This document shows, piece by piece, positions 53,269 through 62,404 of a stretch of DNA of 64,000 nt. The position numbers and the translations under genes are program-made. The notes below the pieces were generated by a model. It saw nothing but the letters and a program-made list of their open reading frames with translations. It made no database searches and was not told the DNA's origin. The DNA comes from JAFGJQ01 sp964495075 (GTDB lineage: Bacteria > Planctomycetota > Phycisphaerae > UBA1845): positions 1 through 64,000 of the forward strand of contig CAZBUJ010000007.1 in assembly GCA_964495075.1 (NCBI GenBank), written 5' to 3'. The first letter of the stretch is position 1; each line of letters opens with the position of its first letter.

Positions 53269-53790
53269 ATGCGAAAACCGCTGGCCATCGTCTTGAACAC
53301 CGTCGCTCCCGGGGCAGGACTGATCCTGCTGCGGCGCGAGTGGCTGGGCACTCTCCTGGCCGCGTTTTTTGCCTTGTTGTGCATCGTGGGGCTGGGGGGA
53401 CTGCTGATCGTCCCGCAGGGAATCCCCGGCTGGCTTGTGACCACGTGCCTGGTCACCGCCGGTTTGCTGTGGGTGAGTGCCCAGGTGCTGCTGTTGCGCC
53501 GGTGGCGGGTGGCGTTTACCGCCGAAATGCAGAGAGAACTGGAGCAGCTCTGCCTGCGGGCCGACGAGTCCCTGGCCGCCGGTGATGTCGACGGCGCCTA
53601 TCGCACGCTTCAACTCGCCCGCTCGCTCAACGACGAGGACATCGAGATCAACGTCCGCTGGGCCCAGGTCCTGACGGCCATGGGCCAGCTCGGCCACGCC
53701 CGCCGGGCCTGGAAGCTGGTCTGCCGACTCGCCCGGGGCGGCGACGCCTACCGCCAGGCGGTCGACGCGCTGGCGAAGCTCCCGCATTGA
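53269..53790 (+). CDS. Membrane protein with TPR-like cytoplasmic tail
   Basis: A 173-residue protein. Two or three hydrophobic segments fill residues 8-75 (WLGTLLAAFFALLCIVGLGG, GWLVTTCLVTAGLLWVSAQ). The rest is a TPR-like helical tail (ADESLAAGDVDGAYRTLQLA, NVRWAQVLTAMGQLGHARRA). The start ATG at 53269 is used because earlier codons have no ribosome site. Function unknown. Confidence 0.65.
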   Translation: MRKPLAIVLNTVAPGAGLILLRREWLGTLLAAFFALLCIVGLGGLLIVPQGIPGWLVTTCLVTAGLLWVSAQVLLLRRWRVAFTAEMQRELEQLCLRADESLAAGDVDGAYRTLQLARSLNDEDIEINVRWAQVLTAMGQLGHARRAWKLVCRLARGGDAYRQAVDALAKLPH

Positions 53791-53807
53791 CGGCGCGGGG
53801 CGGATCT

Positions 53808-54689
53808 CTACAGCGGTTCGATCCCCCGCAGATCCACGCCCAGTTGGCAGGCCGCCGCTTCGGCCGTCTGGTCGATGAGCGTGGCAATGGTCATCGGTCC
53901 GACCCCGCCCGGCACCGGCGTGATCAGCGACGCCGGCTCGATGGCCCCGTCGAAATCCACGTCGCCGATGTTGCCCGCGTTGTACCCCGCGTCGATCACC
54001 ACCGCCCCGACCTTGATCCAGCCGCCCTGGACGAACCGGGGCTTGCCCACCGCGGCGATGAGCACGTCGGCCCCGCGGACGATGGTCGGCAACGACCGGG
54101 TGCGGGAGTGGCACAGCGTCACCGTGGCGTGGGCGTTGATCAGCATCGACGCCATCGGGCGTCCGAGGATCGGGCTCCGCCCGATCACCACCGCGTGGGC
54201 GCCGTCCAACTCCACGTTGTACTGGCGGAGTAGCTGCATGATGCCGGCCGGCGTGCAGGCGGCGAAGGACGGCATGCCCAGGATGACCCGCCCCAGCGTG
54301 CCCGACGTGACACCGTCCACGTCCTTCTCGATCGGGATCGCCTCGAACGCGGCCCGCTTGTCGATGGGTTTCGGCACCGGGTGCTGCACGATAATGCCAT
54401 GAACGGTCTTGTCATTGCCGAGCCGGGTGATCTCGGCGATGAGGTGCTCGGTCGCCGTGTCGTACGGCAGCTCGACGCTCAGCGACTTCATGCCCGCGTC
54501 TTCGCACCGCTTGCGCTTCATGCGGACATAGGTGGCGGACGCCGGATCGTCGCCCACCAGCACGGTAGCCAGCGATGGCGTGACGCCGGTGGCCTGGATG
54601 ACGGCCTGCACCTTGCGTGACGCATGGTTTAACACGCGGCGGGCCAGCTTTCGTCCGTCCATCAGTTTTGGGTTGTTCGCGTTCGACAT
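53808..54689 (-). CDS. folD: Methylenetetrahydrofolate dehydrogenase/cyclohydrolase
   Basis: A 293-residue bifunctional enzyme that converts 5,10-methylene-THF to 10-formyl-THF through methenyl-THF. The active-site Lys lies in SATYVRMKRKRCEDAG (about residues 50-65). VHGIIVQHPVPKPID, CTPAGIMQLL and the nucleotide-binding VIGRSPILGRPMASML follow the family; TPVPGGVGPMTIATLI is the C-terminal signature. The ATG at 54689 is preferred (54719 would add 10 residues). It is the last gene of the hut operon, 33 bases after ftcD, which makes its methenyl-THF substrate. Confidence 0.95.
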   Translation of the reverse strand: MSNANNPKLMDGRKLARRVLNHASRKVQAVIQATGVTPSLATVLVGDDPASATYVRMKRKRCEDAGMKSLSVELPYDTATEHLIAEITRLGNDKTVHGIIVQHPVPKPIDKRAAFEAIPIEKDVDGVTSGTLGRVILGMPSFAACTPAGIMQLLRQYNVELDGAHAVVIGRSPILGRPMASMLINAHATVTLCHSRTRSLPTIVRGADVLIAAVGKPRFVQGGWIKVGAVVIDAGYNAGNIGDVDFDGAIEPASLITPVPGGVGPMTIATLIDQTAEAAACQLGVDLRGIEPL

Positions 54690-54722
54690 GGTATCCAGCC
54701 TAAGGGAGAACGGCACCACCGA

Positions 54723-56411
54723 TCAGAGCTTTGCGGCCACCACCGCGAGGATTTCCCGTTCCAGGGCGATCGCCTTCTCCTCGATCTCCTTGCCCGTGGC
54801 CAGGATGTCCTGCTCCCACGCCTTATCCTCGAGTTCGCCGCAGTTGATCTTAACGTTGAGGTAAGCGCCCATGACGCCGGCCCGGGCGGCCAGCGCCCCG
54901 ACGCCCGCGTCGGACACGGAGGCCGGGTTGCCGATCTCCGCCATGGCCTTGCAGACTTCCATGCACGCCAGCGACGTCTGCATCACGCGGAACGGCACCT
55001 CGATCGCCCCCTTGGTGGCGTCCTGGATGGCCTGGTGCCTGGCCGCCTTCTCCGCGTCCGTGGTGTCGGGCAGACCGAACGCCGCCATGATCCTGTTGAA
55101 CGCGTTGGTATCCTCGTCGATCAGCCGCAGCAGTTCGTCGTGACAGGCCTTGCCCTTGTCGGCCCAGTCGGAGAACTCCTCCCAGCGATCGTCCCAGCCG
55201 CGCTTGTGGCTGGACAGGTTGGCCACCATCGTGCCGAGTGCCGCGCCCATAGCACCCATCGCCGACGCGATGGACCCGCCGCCGGGGGCCTTCGACTCCG
55301 ACGCCGTTTCGTGCACGAAGCCTTCGACCGTCATATCGATCAGCCGCTTGGCCTTCTGCCGGGCGAGGATGGCATACTCGATGATCTTCTCCTCGGGCTT
55401 GAAGGGATACAGCTCGTCGAGCCCCATCGACTTGACGGCGATCTTGATCAGTTCCCGGTCCGAGACGCCGGTGGACCGCTGCTGCTTGCGCAGGAAGCAC
55501 CGCCCCGCCTCCAGCATCGCGTTGAGCGGGATCAGTCCGACCAGCTCCGAGCCGGTGACCCGCACGCCGCGGGCCTCGGCCTTCCGGCACACTTCGTCGA
55601 ACGCGAGGTGGACCGGCGTGACGCTGATGTTGGTGAGGTTCATGGAGATCTGGGCCACCCCGTACTCCTCGATGAACCAGCCGATCCCCTTGACGCACTT
55701 CAGTGTGCCGGGCACCCAGACGGGCTCGCCCTTCTCGTCGAGGACCTTCTTGCCCCACGGCGTGCCGTCTACGGTCTTGACCCGCCCCTTCTCGCGGACG
55801 TCGTACGCGATGGCGTTCGCCCGGCGGGTCGACGTCGTGTTCAGGTTGACGTTGTAGGCCACGAGGAAGTCACGGGCGCTGACGGCCGTCGCCCCGGTTC
55901 GCGGCTGGAACTCCACGGGGCCGAAGTCCGGCTTCCACTCCGGATTGGCGAGCTTCTCCTTGAGGGCTTCGTACTCGCCCGATCGGACGTAGGCCAGGTT
56001 GCGGCGTCGCTCGGTGAACGCCGCGTTCTCGTAGCAGTAGATGGTCAGGCCCAGCTCCTCGCCCAGCCGCCGGGCGAGCCGGCGGGCGTACTCGACCGTT
56101 TCCTCCATCGTGACGTTGGACACGGGCACGAGCGGGCACACGTCGCACGCGCCGAACCGCGGGTGCTCGCCGTGGTGCTTGCTCATGTCGATGAGCTCCG
56201 ACGCTTTGCGTACCGCCCGGACGGCCGCTTCCAGCACCGGCTCCGGCTCACCGACGAAGGTGACGACGGTGCGGTTGGTGGCCGCCCCGGGGTCGACGTC
56301 GAGCAGGGTCACCCCATCGACGGTTTCGATCCGATCGGTGATCTGCTGGATGACGCCCCTGTCGCGCCCTTCGCTGAAGTTGGGTACGCATTCGATCAGT
56401 TGGTTGCTCAT
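54723..56411 (-). CDS. ftcD: Bifunctional glutamate formimidoyltransferase / formimidotetrahydrofolate cyclodeaminase
   Basis: A 562-residue enzyme (mammalian FTCD is 541). The N-terminal transferase (about 1-325) begins ECVPNFSEGRDRGVI and has DVDPGAATNRTVVTFVG and HHGEHPRFGACDVCPLVPVS. A linker follows. The C-terminal cyclodeaminase (about 365-560) shows GGGSIASAMGAMGAALG, DTNAFNRIMAAFGLP and PFRVMQTSLACMEVCKAMA. It moves the formimino group from formiminoglutamate to THF, then releases ammonia to give methenyl-THF. It is 36 bases after hutI and 33 before folD, so one operon. Confidence 0.95.
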   Translation of the reverse strand: MSNQLIECVPNFSEGRDRGVIQQITDRIETVDGVTLLDVDPGAATNRTVVTFVGEPEPVLEAAVRAVRKASELIDMSKHHGEHPRFGACDVCPLVPVSNVTMEETVEYARRLARRLGEELGLTIYCYENAAFTERRRNLAYVRSGEYEALKEKLANPEWKPDFGPVEFQPRTGATAVSARDFLVAYNVNLNTTSTRRANAIAYDVREKGRVKTVDGTPWGKKVLDEKGEPVWVPGTLKCVKGIGWFIEEYGVAQISMNLTNISVTPVHLAFDEVCRKAEARGVRVTGSELVGLIPLNAMLEAGRCFLRKQQRSTGVSDRELIKIAVKSMGLDELYPFKPEEKIIEYAILARQKAKRLIDMTVEGFVHETASESKAPGGGSIASAMGAMGAALGTMVANLSSHKRGWDDRWEEFSDWADKGKACHDELLRLIDEDTNAFNRIMAAFGLPDTTDAEKAARHQAIQDATKGAIEVPFRVMQTSLACMEVCKAMAEIGNPASVSDAGVGALAARAGVMGAYLNVKINCGELEDKAWEQDILATGKEIEEKAIALEREILAVVAAKL

Positions 56412-56447
56412 CGCTTTCCTTCCTCCGTGCCAGTGACGTCGGACAGA

Positions 56448-57689
56448 CTAGCGGATTTGCCGATCGAGGACCACCCGGCCGCGCTTGATGACGGTCCGCA
56501 CGCAGTCGCGCCCCACATGGTACGCCCATTGCTCAAACCGCGCCACATCGAGCACGAGCAGGTCGGCCTGCATGCCGGTGGCGATCGCCCCGATCCGGCG
56601 GTGGCGGTCGACGGCGGTGGCGGCGTTGGCGGTGGCGGCGACCAGCGCCTCGGCCGGCGTCATCCGCATCTGCGCGCAGGCCGTGCTCATCACCAGCGAC
56701 ATCGACTCGATCATGGAGGAGCCGGGGTTGAGGTCGGTGGCCAGCGCGACGGCCAGCCCCGCGTCGATCAACTTGCGGGCCGGGGCCTGGCCGACGCCGA
56801 GGAAGAACGAACACGCGGGCAGCAGCACGCCGACCACGCCGGCCTGCCTCATCGCGTCCAGTCCGCCGTCATCGGTGGTCTCGAGATGGTCGGCGGAGAC
56901 CGCCCCCACTTCGGCGGCCAGTCGCGTGGCGCCCATCTGGGTGATCTGATCAGCGTGGATCCGCGGCTTGAGCCCGTGCCGCTTGGCCGTCTCCAGCACC
57001 CGCCGCGACTGCTCGATGTCGAAAGCGCTGCGCTCGGTGAAGACGTCGCAGAACTCGGCCAAGCCGTCGCGTTTGATCTGCTCGAAGACGGCGTCGGCCA
57101 GGACGGCGTCAAGATAGTCGTCGGGCCGGCCGGCGAACTCGGCCGGGATCGTGTGGGCGGCCAGGTACGTGCCCACCAACTCGATCGGCTGGAGATCGTT
57201 GAGCCGCTTCACGGCCCGCAGCATCTTAAGTTCGTCGTCGACGGTCAGGCCGTACCCGCTCTTGATTTCCGCCGTGGTGGTCCCGGACGCGAGCATGCGT
57301 CGCAGCCGCGGCAGTGCAAGTTCGACCAATTCATCTTCCGAGGCCTCGCGAACCGCTTTCACGGTCGACTTGATCCCGCCCCCGGCCTCGGCGATCTCGA
57401 CATAGCTCGCCCCCTCGATCCGCTGCACGAACTCGCTCTCGCGGCTGCCGGCAAAAACAGCATGCGTATGGCAATCCACCAGCCCGGGCACCACGCAACC
57501 GCCGCCGGCATCGACCACGTCACAACCGTCAGGCACATCGAAGTCGGCCTGCGGCCCGAACGCCGCGATGGCGACGCCGTCGGCCAACAGCGCCGCGTCG
57601 GCAACCCGATTCACAGTACGCAACTGTCGGCCGCGATGGGGGCCTGCGGAGTACGTAATCAGTTCGCCAATGTTACGAATAAGGAGCAC
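56448..57689 (-). CDS. hutI: Imidazolonepropionase
   Basis: A 413-residue amidohydrolase-fold enzyme that opens imidazolone propionate to N-formimino-L-glutamate. Zinc and substrate motifs: VPGLVDCHTHAVFAGSRESEF (about 70-90), RIHADQITQMGATRLAAEVG (His in the barrel), VSADHLETTD and ATDLNPGSSMIESM near residue 315. The length is the usual 400-420. It lies 36 bases before ftcD. Upstream of its start is a repeat-rich gap with an assembly break and then hutU. Confidence 0.95.
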   Translation of the reverse strand: MLLIRNIGELITYSAGPHRGRQLRTVNRVADAALLADGVAIAAFGPQADFDVPDGCDVVDAGGGCVVPGLVDCHTHAVFAGSRESEFVQRIEGASYVEIAEAGGGIKSTVKAVREASEDELVELALPRLRRMLASGTTTAEIKSGYGLTVDDELKMLRAVKRLNDLQPIELVGTYLAAHTIPAEFAGRPDDYLDAVLADAVFEQIKRDGLAEFCDVFTERSAFDIEQSRRVLETAKRHGLKPRIHADQITQMGATRLAAEVGAVSADHLETTDDGGLDAMRQAGVVGVLLPACSFFLGVGQAPARKLIDAGLAVALATDLNPGSSMIESMSLVMSTACAQMRMTPAEALVAATANAATAVDRHRRIGAIATGMQADLLVLDVARFEQWAYHVGRDCVRTVIKRGRVVLDRQIR

Positions 57690-57789
57690 CGATGCGCCTC
57701 CGGCGAATGACTAATTACTAATTACTAATGAGGCGCCGCTGGTGAGCGGTTGGTGGTGTGACGCGGCCGCCGGAGCAGCCCCGATTTAT

Positions 57790-57849
57790 GACGCCATTCG
57801 ACATGCCGGCATTCGACGCGACACCGTTCGACGTGACGCCATTCGACGC
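57790..57849. repeat. 15-bp tandem repeat
   Basis: Four units of 15 bp on the pattern ACGCCATTCGACGCG with few mismatches. It resembles the GTTCGA-type 15-bp repeat at 24878-24922 read on the minus strand. Confidence 0.7.
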
Positions 57850-57875
57850 GCAGAACACCGTGCCCAGCGCGTGTT

Positions 57876-57938
57876 CATTAGTAATTAGTAATTAGTAATT
57901 AGTAATTAGTAATTAGTAATTAGTAATTAGTAATTAGT
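57876..57938. repeat. 7-bp AATTAGT tandem repeat
   Basis: About nine copies of AATTAGT run up to the assembly gap. On the far side of the gap similar units (AATTAGC, AATTAGT) continue at 58039-58060 and include the stop codon of hutU. Confidence 0.85.
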
Positions 57939-58038
57939 NNNNNNNNNNNNNNNNNNNNNNNNNNNNNNNNNNNNNNNNNNNNNNNNNNNNNNNNNNNNNN
58001 NNNNNNNNNNNNNNNNNNNNNNNNNNNNNNNNNNNNNN
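57939..58038. other. Assembly gap (100 N)
   Basis: Exactly 100 N bases, the default scaffold gap size, inside the AATTAGT repeat. The true distance is unknown. Confidence 0.95.
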
Positions 58039-58054
58039 AATTAGCAATTAGCAA

Positions 58055-59734
58055 TTAGTAATCCCTCCCCGGTATTTTCACTCCCCGTTCACGCGCGATC
58101 CGTTCGGCCTTCTCGTACCCGGCATCCACGTGCCGGAAGATCCCCGTGGCCGGGTCGGCGGTCAGCACGCGCTTGATTCGCGCTGCCGCTTCCGGCGTGC
58201 CGTCGACGACGATCACCTGGCCCGCGTGCAGCGCGTACCCGATCCCCACCCCGCCGCCGTGGTGCACCGAGACCCAGCTCGCCCCGCACGCCGTGTTGAG
58301 CAGGGCGTTGAGGATCGGCCAGTCGGCGATCGCGTCCGACCCGTCCTTCATGCCTTCCGTCTCGCGGTTGGGCGACGCCACCGACCCGCAGTCGAGATGG
58401 TCGCGGCCGATCACGATCGGGGCCGAAACCTCGCCCTTGGCCACGAGATCGTTGAACACCAGCCCCATCTTGTCCCGCTCGCCGTAACCGAGCCAGCAGA
58501 TGCGGCACGGCAGACCCTGGAACGCGACCCGCTCGCCGGCCAGCCGGATCCAGCGGCACAGGTGCTCGTTTTCGGGGAAGGTCTCGAGCACGGCCAGGTC
58601 GGTGCGGGCGATGTCGGCCGGGTCGCCGGACAGGGCACACCACCGGAACGGCCCCTGCCCCTCGCAAAACAACGGGCGGATGTAGAGCGGCACGAAGCCG
58701 AGGAAGTCGAAGGCGTTCTCGACGCCGACCTCCTTGGCCTGCCCGCGGATGTTGTTGCCGTAGTCGAAGGTGATCGCCCCCCGCTTCTGCAGTTCGAGCA
58801 TCGACCGCACGTGCTCGCCCATGGTCCGCATTGACTCGCGGATGTAGCGATCGGGATCGCTCTTGCGCAGCGCGAGCGCCTGGGTGTAGGTCAGGCCGTT
58901 GGGCACGTAGCCCTCGAGGGCGTCGTGGGCCGAGGTCTGGTCGGTGAGAATGTCGGGTGTGATGTTACGCTTGATCAGCTCGGCCAGCAGGTCGGCCTGG
59001 TTGCCGCACCAGCCGATGGAGATGGCCCGGCCGGCGCTCTTCGCGTCGAGCGACCATTGGATCGCCTCTTCGAGCGATGCGGTCGACTTGTCGAGGTATC
59101 GGTCGCGGACGCGTTTATCGAGCCGGGCCTGATCGACTTCGCCGATGAGGCAGGTCGCTTCGTTCATGGTGGCGGCCAGCGGTTGGGCCCCGCCCATGCC
59201 GCCCGCCCCGCCGGTCACGATGAGCTTGCCTTTGAGCGAGCCGCCGAAATGCTCGCGGGCGGCCGCCCCGAACGTCTCGTAGGTGCCCTGGAGAATGCCT
59301 TGCGTGCCGATGTAGATCCAGCTACCGGCCGTCATCTGGCCGAACATGGTCAGCCCCAGTGCTTCGAGCCGGCGGAACTCGTCCCAGGTCGCCCACTTGG
59401 GCACGAGCAGCGCGTTGGCGATGAGCACGCGGGGGGCATCGGGGTGGGTCCGGGCCACGCCGACCGCCCGGCCGGACTGAACGAGCAGGGTCTCGTCGGG
59501 TTCGAGTTGTTTGAGAGCGGCCACGATGCGGTCGAAGTCGGCCCAGCTCCGGGCGGCCCGTCCGCTGCCGCCGTAGACGATGAGTTCGTCCGGTTTCTCG
59601 GCGACCTCCGGATCGAGGTTGTTCATAAGCATGCGCATGGCGGCCTCGGTCTGCCACGTCTTGCAGGTCCGCCCGGTGCCGCGTGGTGCACGCACCGTTC
59701 GTGCGCCCTCGGCTTTGCTGATCGTGCGGGTCAT
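58055..59734 (-). CDS. hutU: Urocanate hydratase
   Basis: A 559-residue enzyme that turns urocanate into imidazolone propionate using NAD as an electrophile. The family is plain: MNNLDPEVAEKPDELIVYGG, the Rossmann segment VTGGAGGMGGAQPLAATMNEA (about 175-195), DYGNNIRGQA, LPCRICWLGYGERD (conserved Cys) and the C-terminal HHGGGVGIGYALHAGQVIV. The first 36 residues are a short basic extension. It is probably the first gene of the hut operon here; hutH is not in the window. Its TAA stop lies in the AATTAGT repeat. Confidence 0.95.
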   Translation of the reverse strand: MTRTISKAEGARTVRAPRGTGRTCKTWQTEAAMRMLMNNLDPEVAEKPDELIVYGGSGRAARSWADFDRIVAALKQLEPDETLLVQSGRAVGVARTHPDAPRVLIANALLVPKWATWDEFRRLEALGLTMFGQMTAGSWIYIGTQGILQGTYETFGAAAREHFGGSLKGKLIVTGGAGGMGGAQPLAATMNEATCLIGEVDQARLDKRVRDRYLDKSTASLEEAIQWSLDAKSAGRAISIGWCGNQADLLAELIKRNITPDILTDQTSAHDALEGYVPNGLTYTQALALRKSDPDRYIRESMRTMGEHVRSMLELQKRGAITFDYGNNIRGQAKEVGVENAFDFLGFVPLYIRPLFCEGQGPFRWCALSGDPADIARTDLAVLETFPENEHLCRWIRLAGERVAFQGLPCRICWLGYGERDKMGLVFNDLVAKGEVSAPIVIGRDHLDCGSVASPNRETEGMKDGSDAIADWPILNALLNTACGASWVSVHHGGGVGIGYALHAGQVIVVDGTPEAAARIKRVLTADPATGIFRHVDAGYEKAERIARERGVKIPGRDY

Positions 59735-60070
59735 GTTCCGGCTCCTCGACGTCTCGTTACTCCGTCTCGCCGTTCCGTCGTCGCGTCGTGCGTCAATCGC
59801 CCCGCGGGCACTCGCACTTCGCGGGTAGACGGCGGCGCAGCGTCGCCCCCTATGGCACGGCCATCGCCCGGATTATACAGTCTCCCCCGCCGCGTGACAG
59901 CCGAACTGACACGCGCACCGGCCGCGGCACGGAGAAGCGTGCGAGCGGTACGGTCGACCGGCCGCTTCTCCGCGGACTGGGCCAGTCGCCGATGACGGAG
60001 GCCTACGTCGCCTGATGACACCGACGATGCCACGCCGCCGTCGGCGCGACGCCGATGTCGCGATCGTTCG
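59735..60070. other. Intergenic region upstream of the hut operon, no gene seen
   Basis: This 336-bp gap lies between the hutU start and the dapF stop. A frame of about 100 codons on the minus strand lacks a ribosome site and motifs. The hut promoter should lie here, but no strong -35/-10 pair stands out. Confidence 0.5.
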
Positions 60071-61009
60071 TTACGGATTCCATTCGCCGTGGAAGGACTC
60101 GATGGCGGGGCCGGCTTGGTAAACGCGATCGCGGTGGTCCCAGCATACGCGCAACACGCCGCCCGGCGCGTGCACCTCGATGTCGTCGTCGGTGCGGTCG
60201 GTCAGCACGCCGGCCACGCACACCGCGGCGGCGCCGGTTCCGCATGCCCGCGTCATCCCGCTGCCCCTCTCCCAATGCCGTACCTCGACCCGCCGCCGCG
60301 ACACCACCCGGACGAAATGAATGTTGATCCGCTCGGGGAACGCCGGATGGTGCTCCGCCACCGGTCCGATGCCGGCCACGTCCGTCGCGTCGAGATCGTC
60401 GACGAAGACCACCGCGTGCGCACTGCCCATCGATACACACGTCACGGCCAGCCGATGCGCACCGACGTCAAGCGGGTGCTCGACGATGCGCTGGCCCGGC
60501 AGCCGCGTGGGGATGGCCTCCGGCTCGAGGGCGGGTCGGCCGATGTCCGCGAACACCAGGGCCGGATCCGGACCCGACTGCACCACCGCGGCCACGAGGA
60601 CGCCCGCGTCGGTCTCCACGCTGACCGGGCAGAGCCGATCGCCCGGCGTCCGGACCCGTTGTACGTAGTCGCGCAGCCCGACGAACTCCGGCGGCAGGTT
60701 CGCAACCGGAGCCCGGTTCGCCCCGTGGGCGAGGTCGCCACGCGACACCAGCCCGTGGTCGACGGCATACCGGGCGACGCACCGCAACCCGTTCCCGCAC
60801 ATGCGACCGCGCGAGCCGTCGGCGTTGTACATGATCATCCGCACGTCGGCCGCATCGGACGGACCCACCAGGATCAGCCCGTCGCTGCCCACGCCGGTGT
60901 GACGGTCGGCGACGCGGCGGGCCACGGCCGGCGGGTCGTCGACGGTCTCTTCAAAAAGATCGACGTAGACGTAATCGTTGCCGGCCCCGTGCATCTTGGT
61001 GAATCGCAT
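60071..61009 (-). CDS. dapF: Diaminopimelate epimerase
   Basis: A 312-residue cofactor-independent racemase that interconverts LL- and meso-diaminopimelate for lysine and peptidoglycan synthesis. The two catalytic Cys lie in MCGNGLRC (about residues 70-77) and RACGTGAAA (near residue 257). The N-terminus FTKMHGAGNDYVYVD is typical. A segment of about 25 residues after residue 90 is longer than in compact family members. It is downstream of the flagellar regulatory genes on the same strand. Confidence 0.95.
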   Translation of the reverse strand: MRFTKMHGAGNDYVYVDLFEETVDDPPAVARRVADRHTGVGSDGLILVGPSDAADVRMIMYNADGSRGRMCGNGLRCVARYAVDHGLVSRGDLAHGANRAPVANLPPEFVGLRDYVQRVRTPGDRLCPVSVETDAGVLVAAVVQSGPDPALVFADIGRPALEPEAIPTRLPGQRIVEHPLDVGAHRLAVTCVSMGSAHAVVFVDDLDATDVAGIGPVAEHHPAFPERINIHFVRVVSRRRVEVRHWERGSGMTRACGTGAAAVCVAGVLTDRTDDDIEVHAPGGVLRVCWDHRDRVYQAGPAIESFHGEWNP

Positions 61010-61110
61010 GGCGGGATTATCGTTCCAAATGGGCGGCGCGCAAAGCGACCCGGCCGACGGAAGACGACCGGGTCTGGCTCAAACTCTCCCTATCCCAGGG
61101 TTGGTTTGAT

Positions 61111-61428
61111 CTACGCCTGGATGTCGAGGTTGTGCACGTGCCCGTCATCGGACAGGCCGCCCTCGCCATCGCGATGCTCGTTCTGACTCTCTCCCTGTTC
61201 CTCTTCGAACGGTCGCCCCCGCCCGCCGGTCCCTTCCGCGTCGCTGTACACCTGGGTGCCCTCGTCGCTGGTGTCAACGCTGGACGCGGCTTGCGTGATG
61301 GCCTTCGCCTGGCTGCTGGCCCCGGACGCCTGGGCGGTTTTCTGCCCGTCCCGGGCTTTGGCGGCCTCGCGGGCCTGGTACCCGGCCTGCAACGAGGAGG
61401 CCGCGATATCGGATGGAATGCCGGACAT
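61111..61428 (-). CDS. Small polar protein linked to flagellar genes
   Basis: A 105-residue protein, very rich in Ala, Gln, Ser, Glu and Asp, with an N-terminal helix (AASSLQAGYQAREAAKARDG) and an acidic tail ending LDIQA. No signal or membrane segment. Placed 190 bp after fliA, it may be a flagellar accessory or anti-sigma-like protein, but I see no match to FlgM. Function unknown. Confidence 0.6.
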   Translation of the reverse strand: MSGIPSDIAASSLQAGYQAREAAKARDGQKTAQASGASSQAKAITQAASSVDTSDEGTQVYSDAEGTGGRGRPFEEEQGESQNEHRDGEGGLSDDGHVHNLDIQA

Positions 61429-61618
61429 GGTCGGGTCTCCGTCTGGCCAGCTCTACCGTGCCAAATCCCGCTTCCAATCCTGATATCGGCGAAAGGCGAC
61501 TCGGACCGACAGCGGAAAAGGCCGGTCGTCAACTGGACTGTAGGATATCGAGGGCCGGTGGAGCAACCGCCGGGCGGGCGCGGACGACCTGTTCCCGGAC
61601 GATGCGAGCGGGCGAGGT

Positions 61619-62404
61619 CTAGTGCACGAGTTCCTTCCGCCGCGATTGCATTTGTGCTTTAAGCCGGTTCATGATGGACGAGTGCATCTGGCTGACCCGG
61701 CTCTCGGAGAGGTCGAGGGTGGCCCCGATCTCCTTCATGGTCATTTCCTCGTAGTAGTAGAGCACCATGATGAGGCGCTCGGCCCGCGAGAGGCCCCGGG
61801 TGATCAGGTCGCGGAGGTCGCGGGCCTGGATCTCGTTGACGGGATCGCCGCCGCGTTTGTCCTCCAGCACGTCGATCTCGCACACGTCGCGGCTCGAATC
61901 CGTCTCGTAGAACTTGCGGGAGAGGGAGACGAGGCTGACCGCGGTGGCATCGCGGAGGAGCTTCTCCAGTTCGGGGCGAGGCAGGTTGAGTCGTTTGGCC
62001 ACTTCCTCGTCGGAGGGCAGGCGTCCCAATTCCGCTTCCAGGGTACGGGTGACTTTTTCGAGTTTGTGGGCTCGGCTGCGGACGAGGCGTGGCACCCAGT
62101 CCATCATCCGCAGCTCGTCGAGAATGGCTCCGCGAATGCGCGGCGCGCAATAGGTTTCGAACTTCACACCGCGATCCAGATCGTACGATTCGATGGCGTC
62201 GACGAGTCCGAAAACTCCGGCCGAGACGAGGTCGTCATGATCGACTTCGTCCGGCAGTTTGGCTCCGATCCGCTCGGCGTTGTACTTGACGATCGGCAGG
62301 TAGTTTTCCATCAGCCGATTGCGACAATCCCGCTCACCGGTAGCCTTGTACTGCGCCCACAGCCGGAGGATCTCCGGCTCAGTTGTGGCTCTCCGGGTCC
62401 GCAT
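61619..62404 (-). CDS. fliA: Flagellar sigma factor FliA (sigma-28)
   Basis: A 261-residue sigma-70-family factor of the FliA/WhiG type. Region 2 includes DDLVSAGVFGLVDAIESYDL and VKFETYCAPRIRGAILDEL, with the FliA-type DWVPR. Region 3 has KRLNLPRPELEKLL. Region 4, the -35-binding helix-turn-helix, has LYYYEEMTMKEIGATLDLSESRVSQMHS. It directs RNA polymerase to late flagellar and chemotaxis genes. The start at 62404 yields a normal family length. It follows flhG and a small membrane gene. Confidence 0.95.
   Translation of the reverse strand: MRTRRATTEPEILRLWAQYKATGERDCRNRLMENYLPIVKYNAERIGAKLPDEVDHDDLVSAGVFGLVDAIESYDLDRGVKFETYCAPRIRGAILDELRMMDWVPRLVRSRAHKLEKVTRTLEAELGRLPSDEEVAKRLNLPRPELEKLLRDATAVSLVSLSRKFYETDSSRDVCEIDVLEDKRGGDPVNEIQARDLRDLITRGLSRAERLIMVLYYYEEMTMKEIGATLDLSESRVSQMHSSIMNRLKAQMQSRRKELVH

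Larger units (their letters stand above)
57690..58054. other. Intergenic gap between hutU and hutI: repeats and assembly break
   Basis: It contains a perfect 22-bp inverted repeat (57710-57731 with 57875-57896), a 15-bp repeat (57790-57849), an AATTAGT tandem (to 57938) and 100 N bases. No normal gene is present; a chance frame at 57788-57895 encodes 35 residues of a TPFD pentapeptide repeat. Confidence 0.7.

Noticed and set aside
53812..53830. GGTTCGATCCCCC resembling a tRNA T-arm
   Set aside because: It is the end of the folD coding sequence (GIEPL) and has no tRNA fold around it.
55035..57710. An 891-codon open frame on the plus strand opposite ftcD and hutI
   Set aside because: High GC makes long antisense frames common. 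The minus strand encodes two proteins with clear catalytic motifs, while this frame shows only Asp/Arg/Gly-rich sequence without a fold.
57788..57895. A 35-codon frame encoding TPFDx pentapeptides with a possible ribosome site
   Set aside because: Its sequence is just the 15-bp repeat translated, and its stop is in the AATTAGT array. It is probably not a gene.
57870..58062. Possible CRISPR array
   Set aside because: The repeat is 7 bp with no spacers, so it is a simple tandem array.
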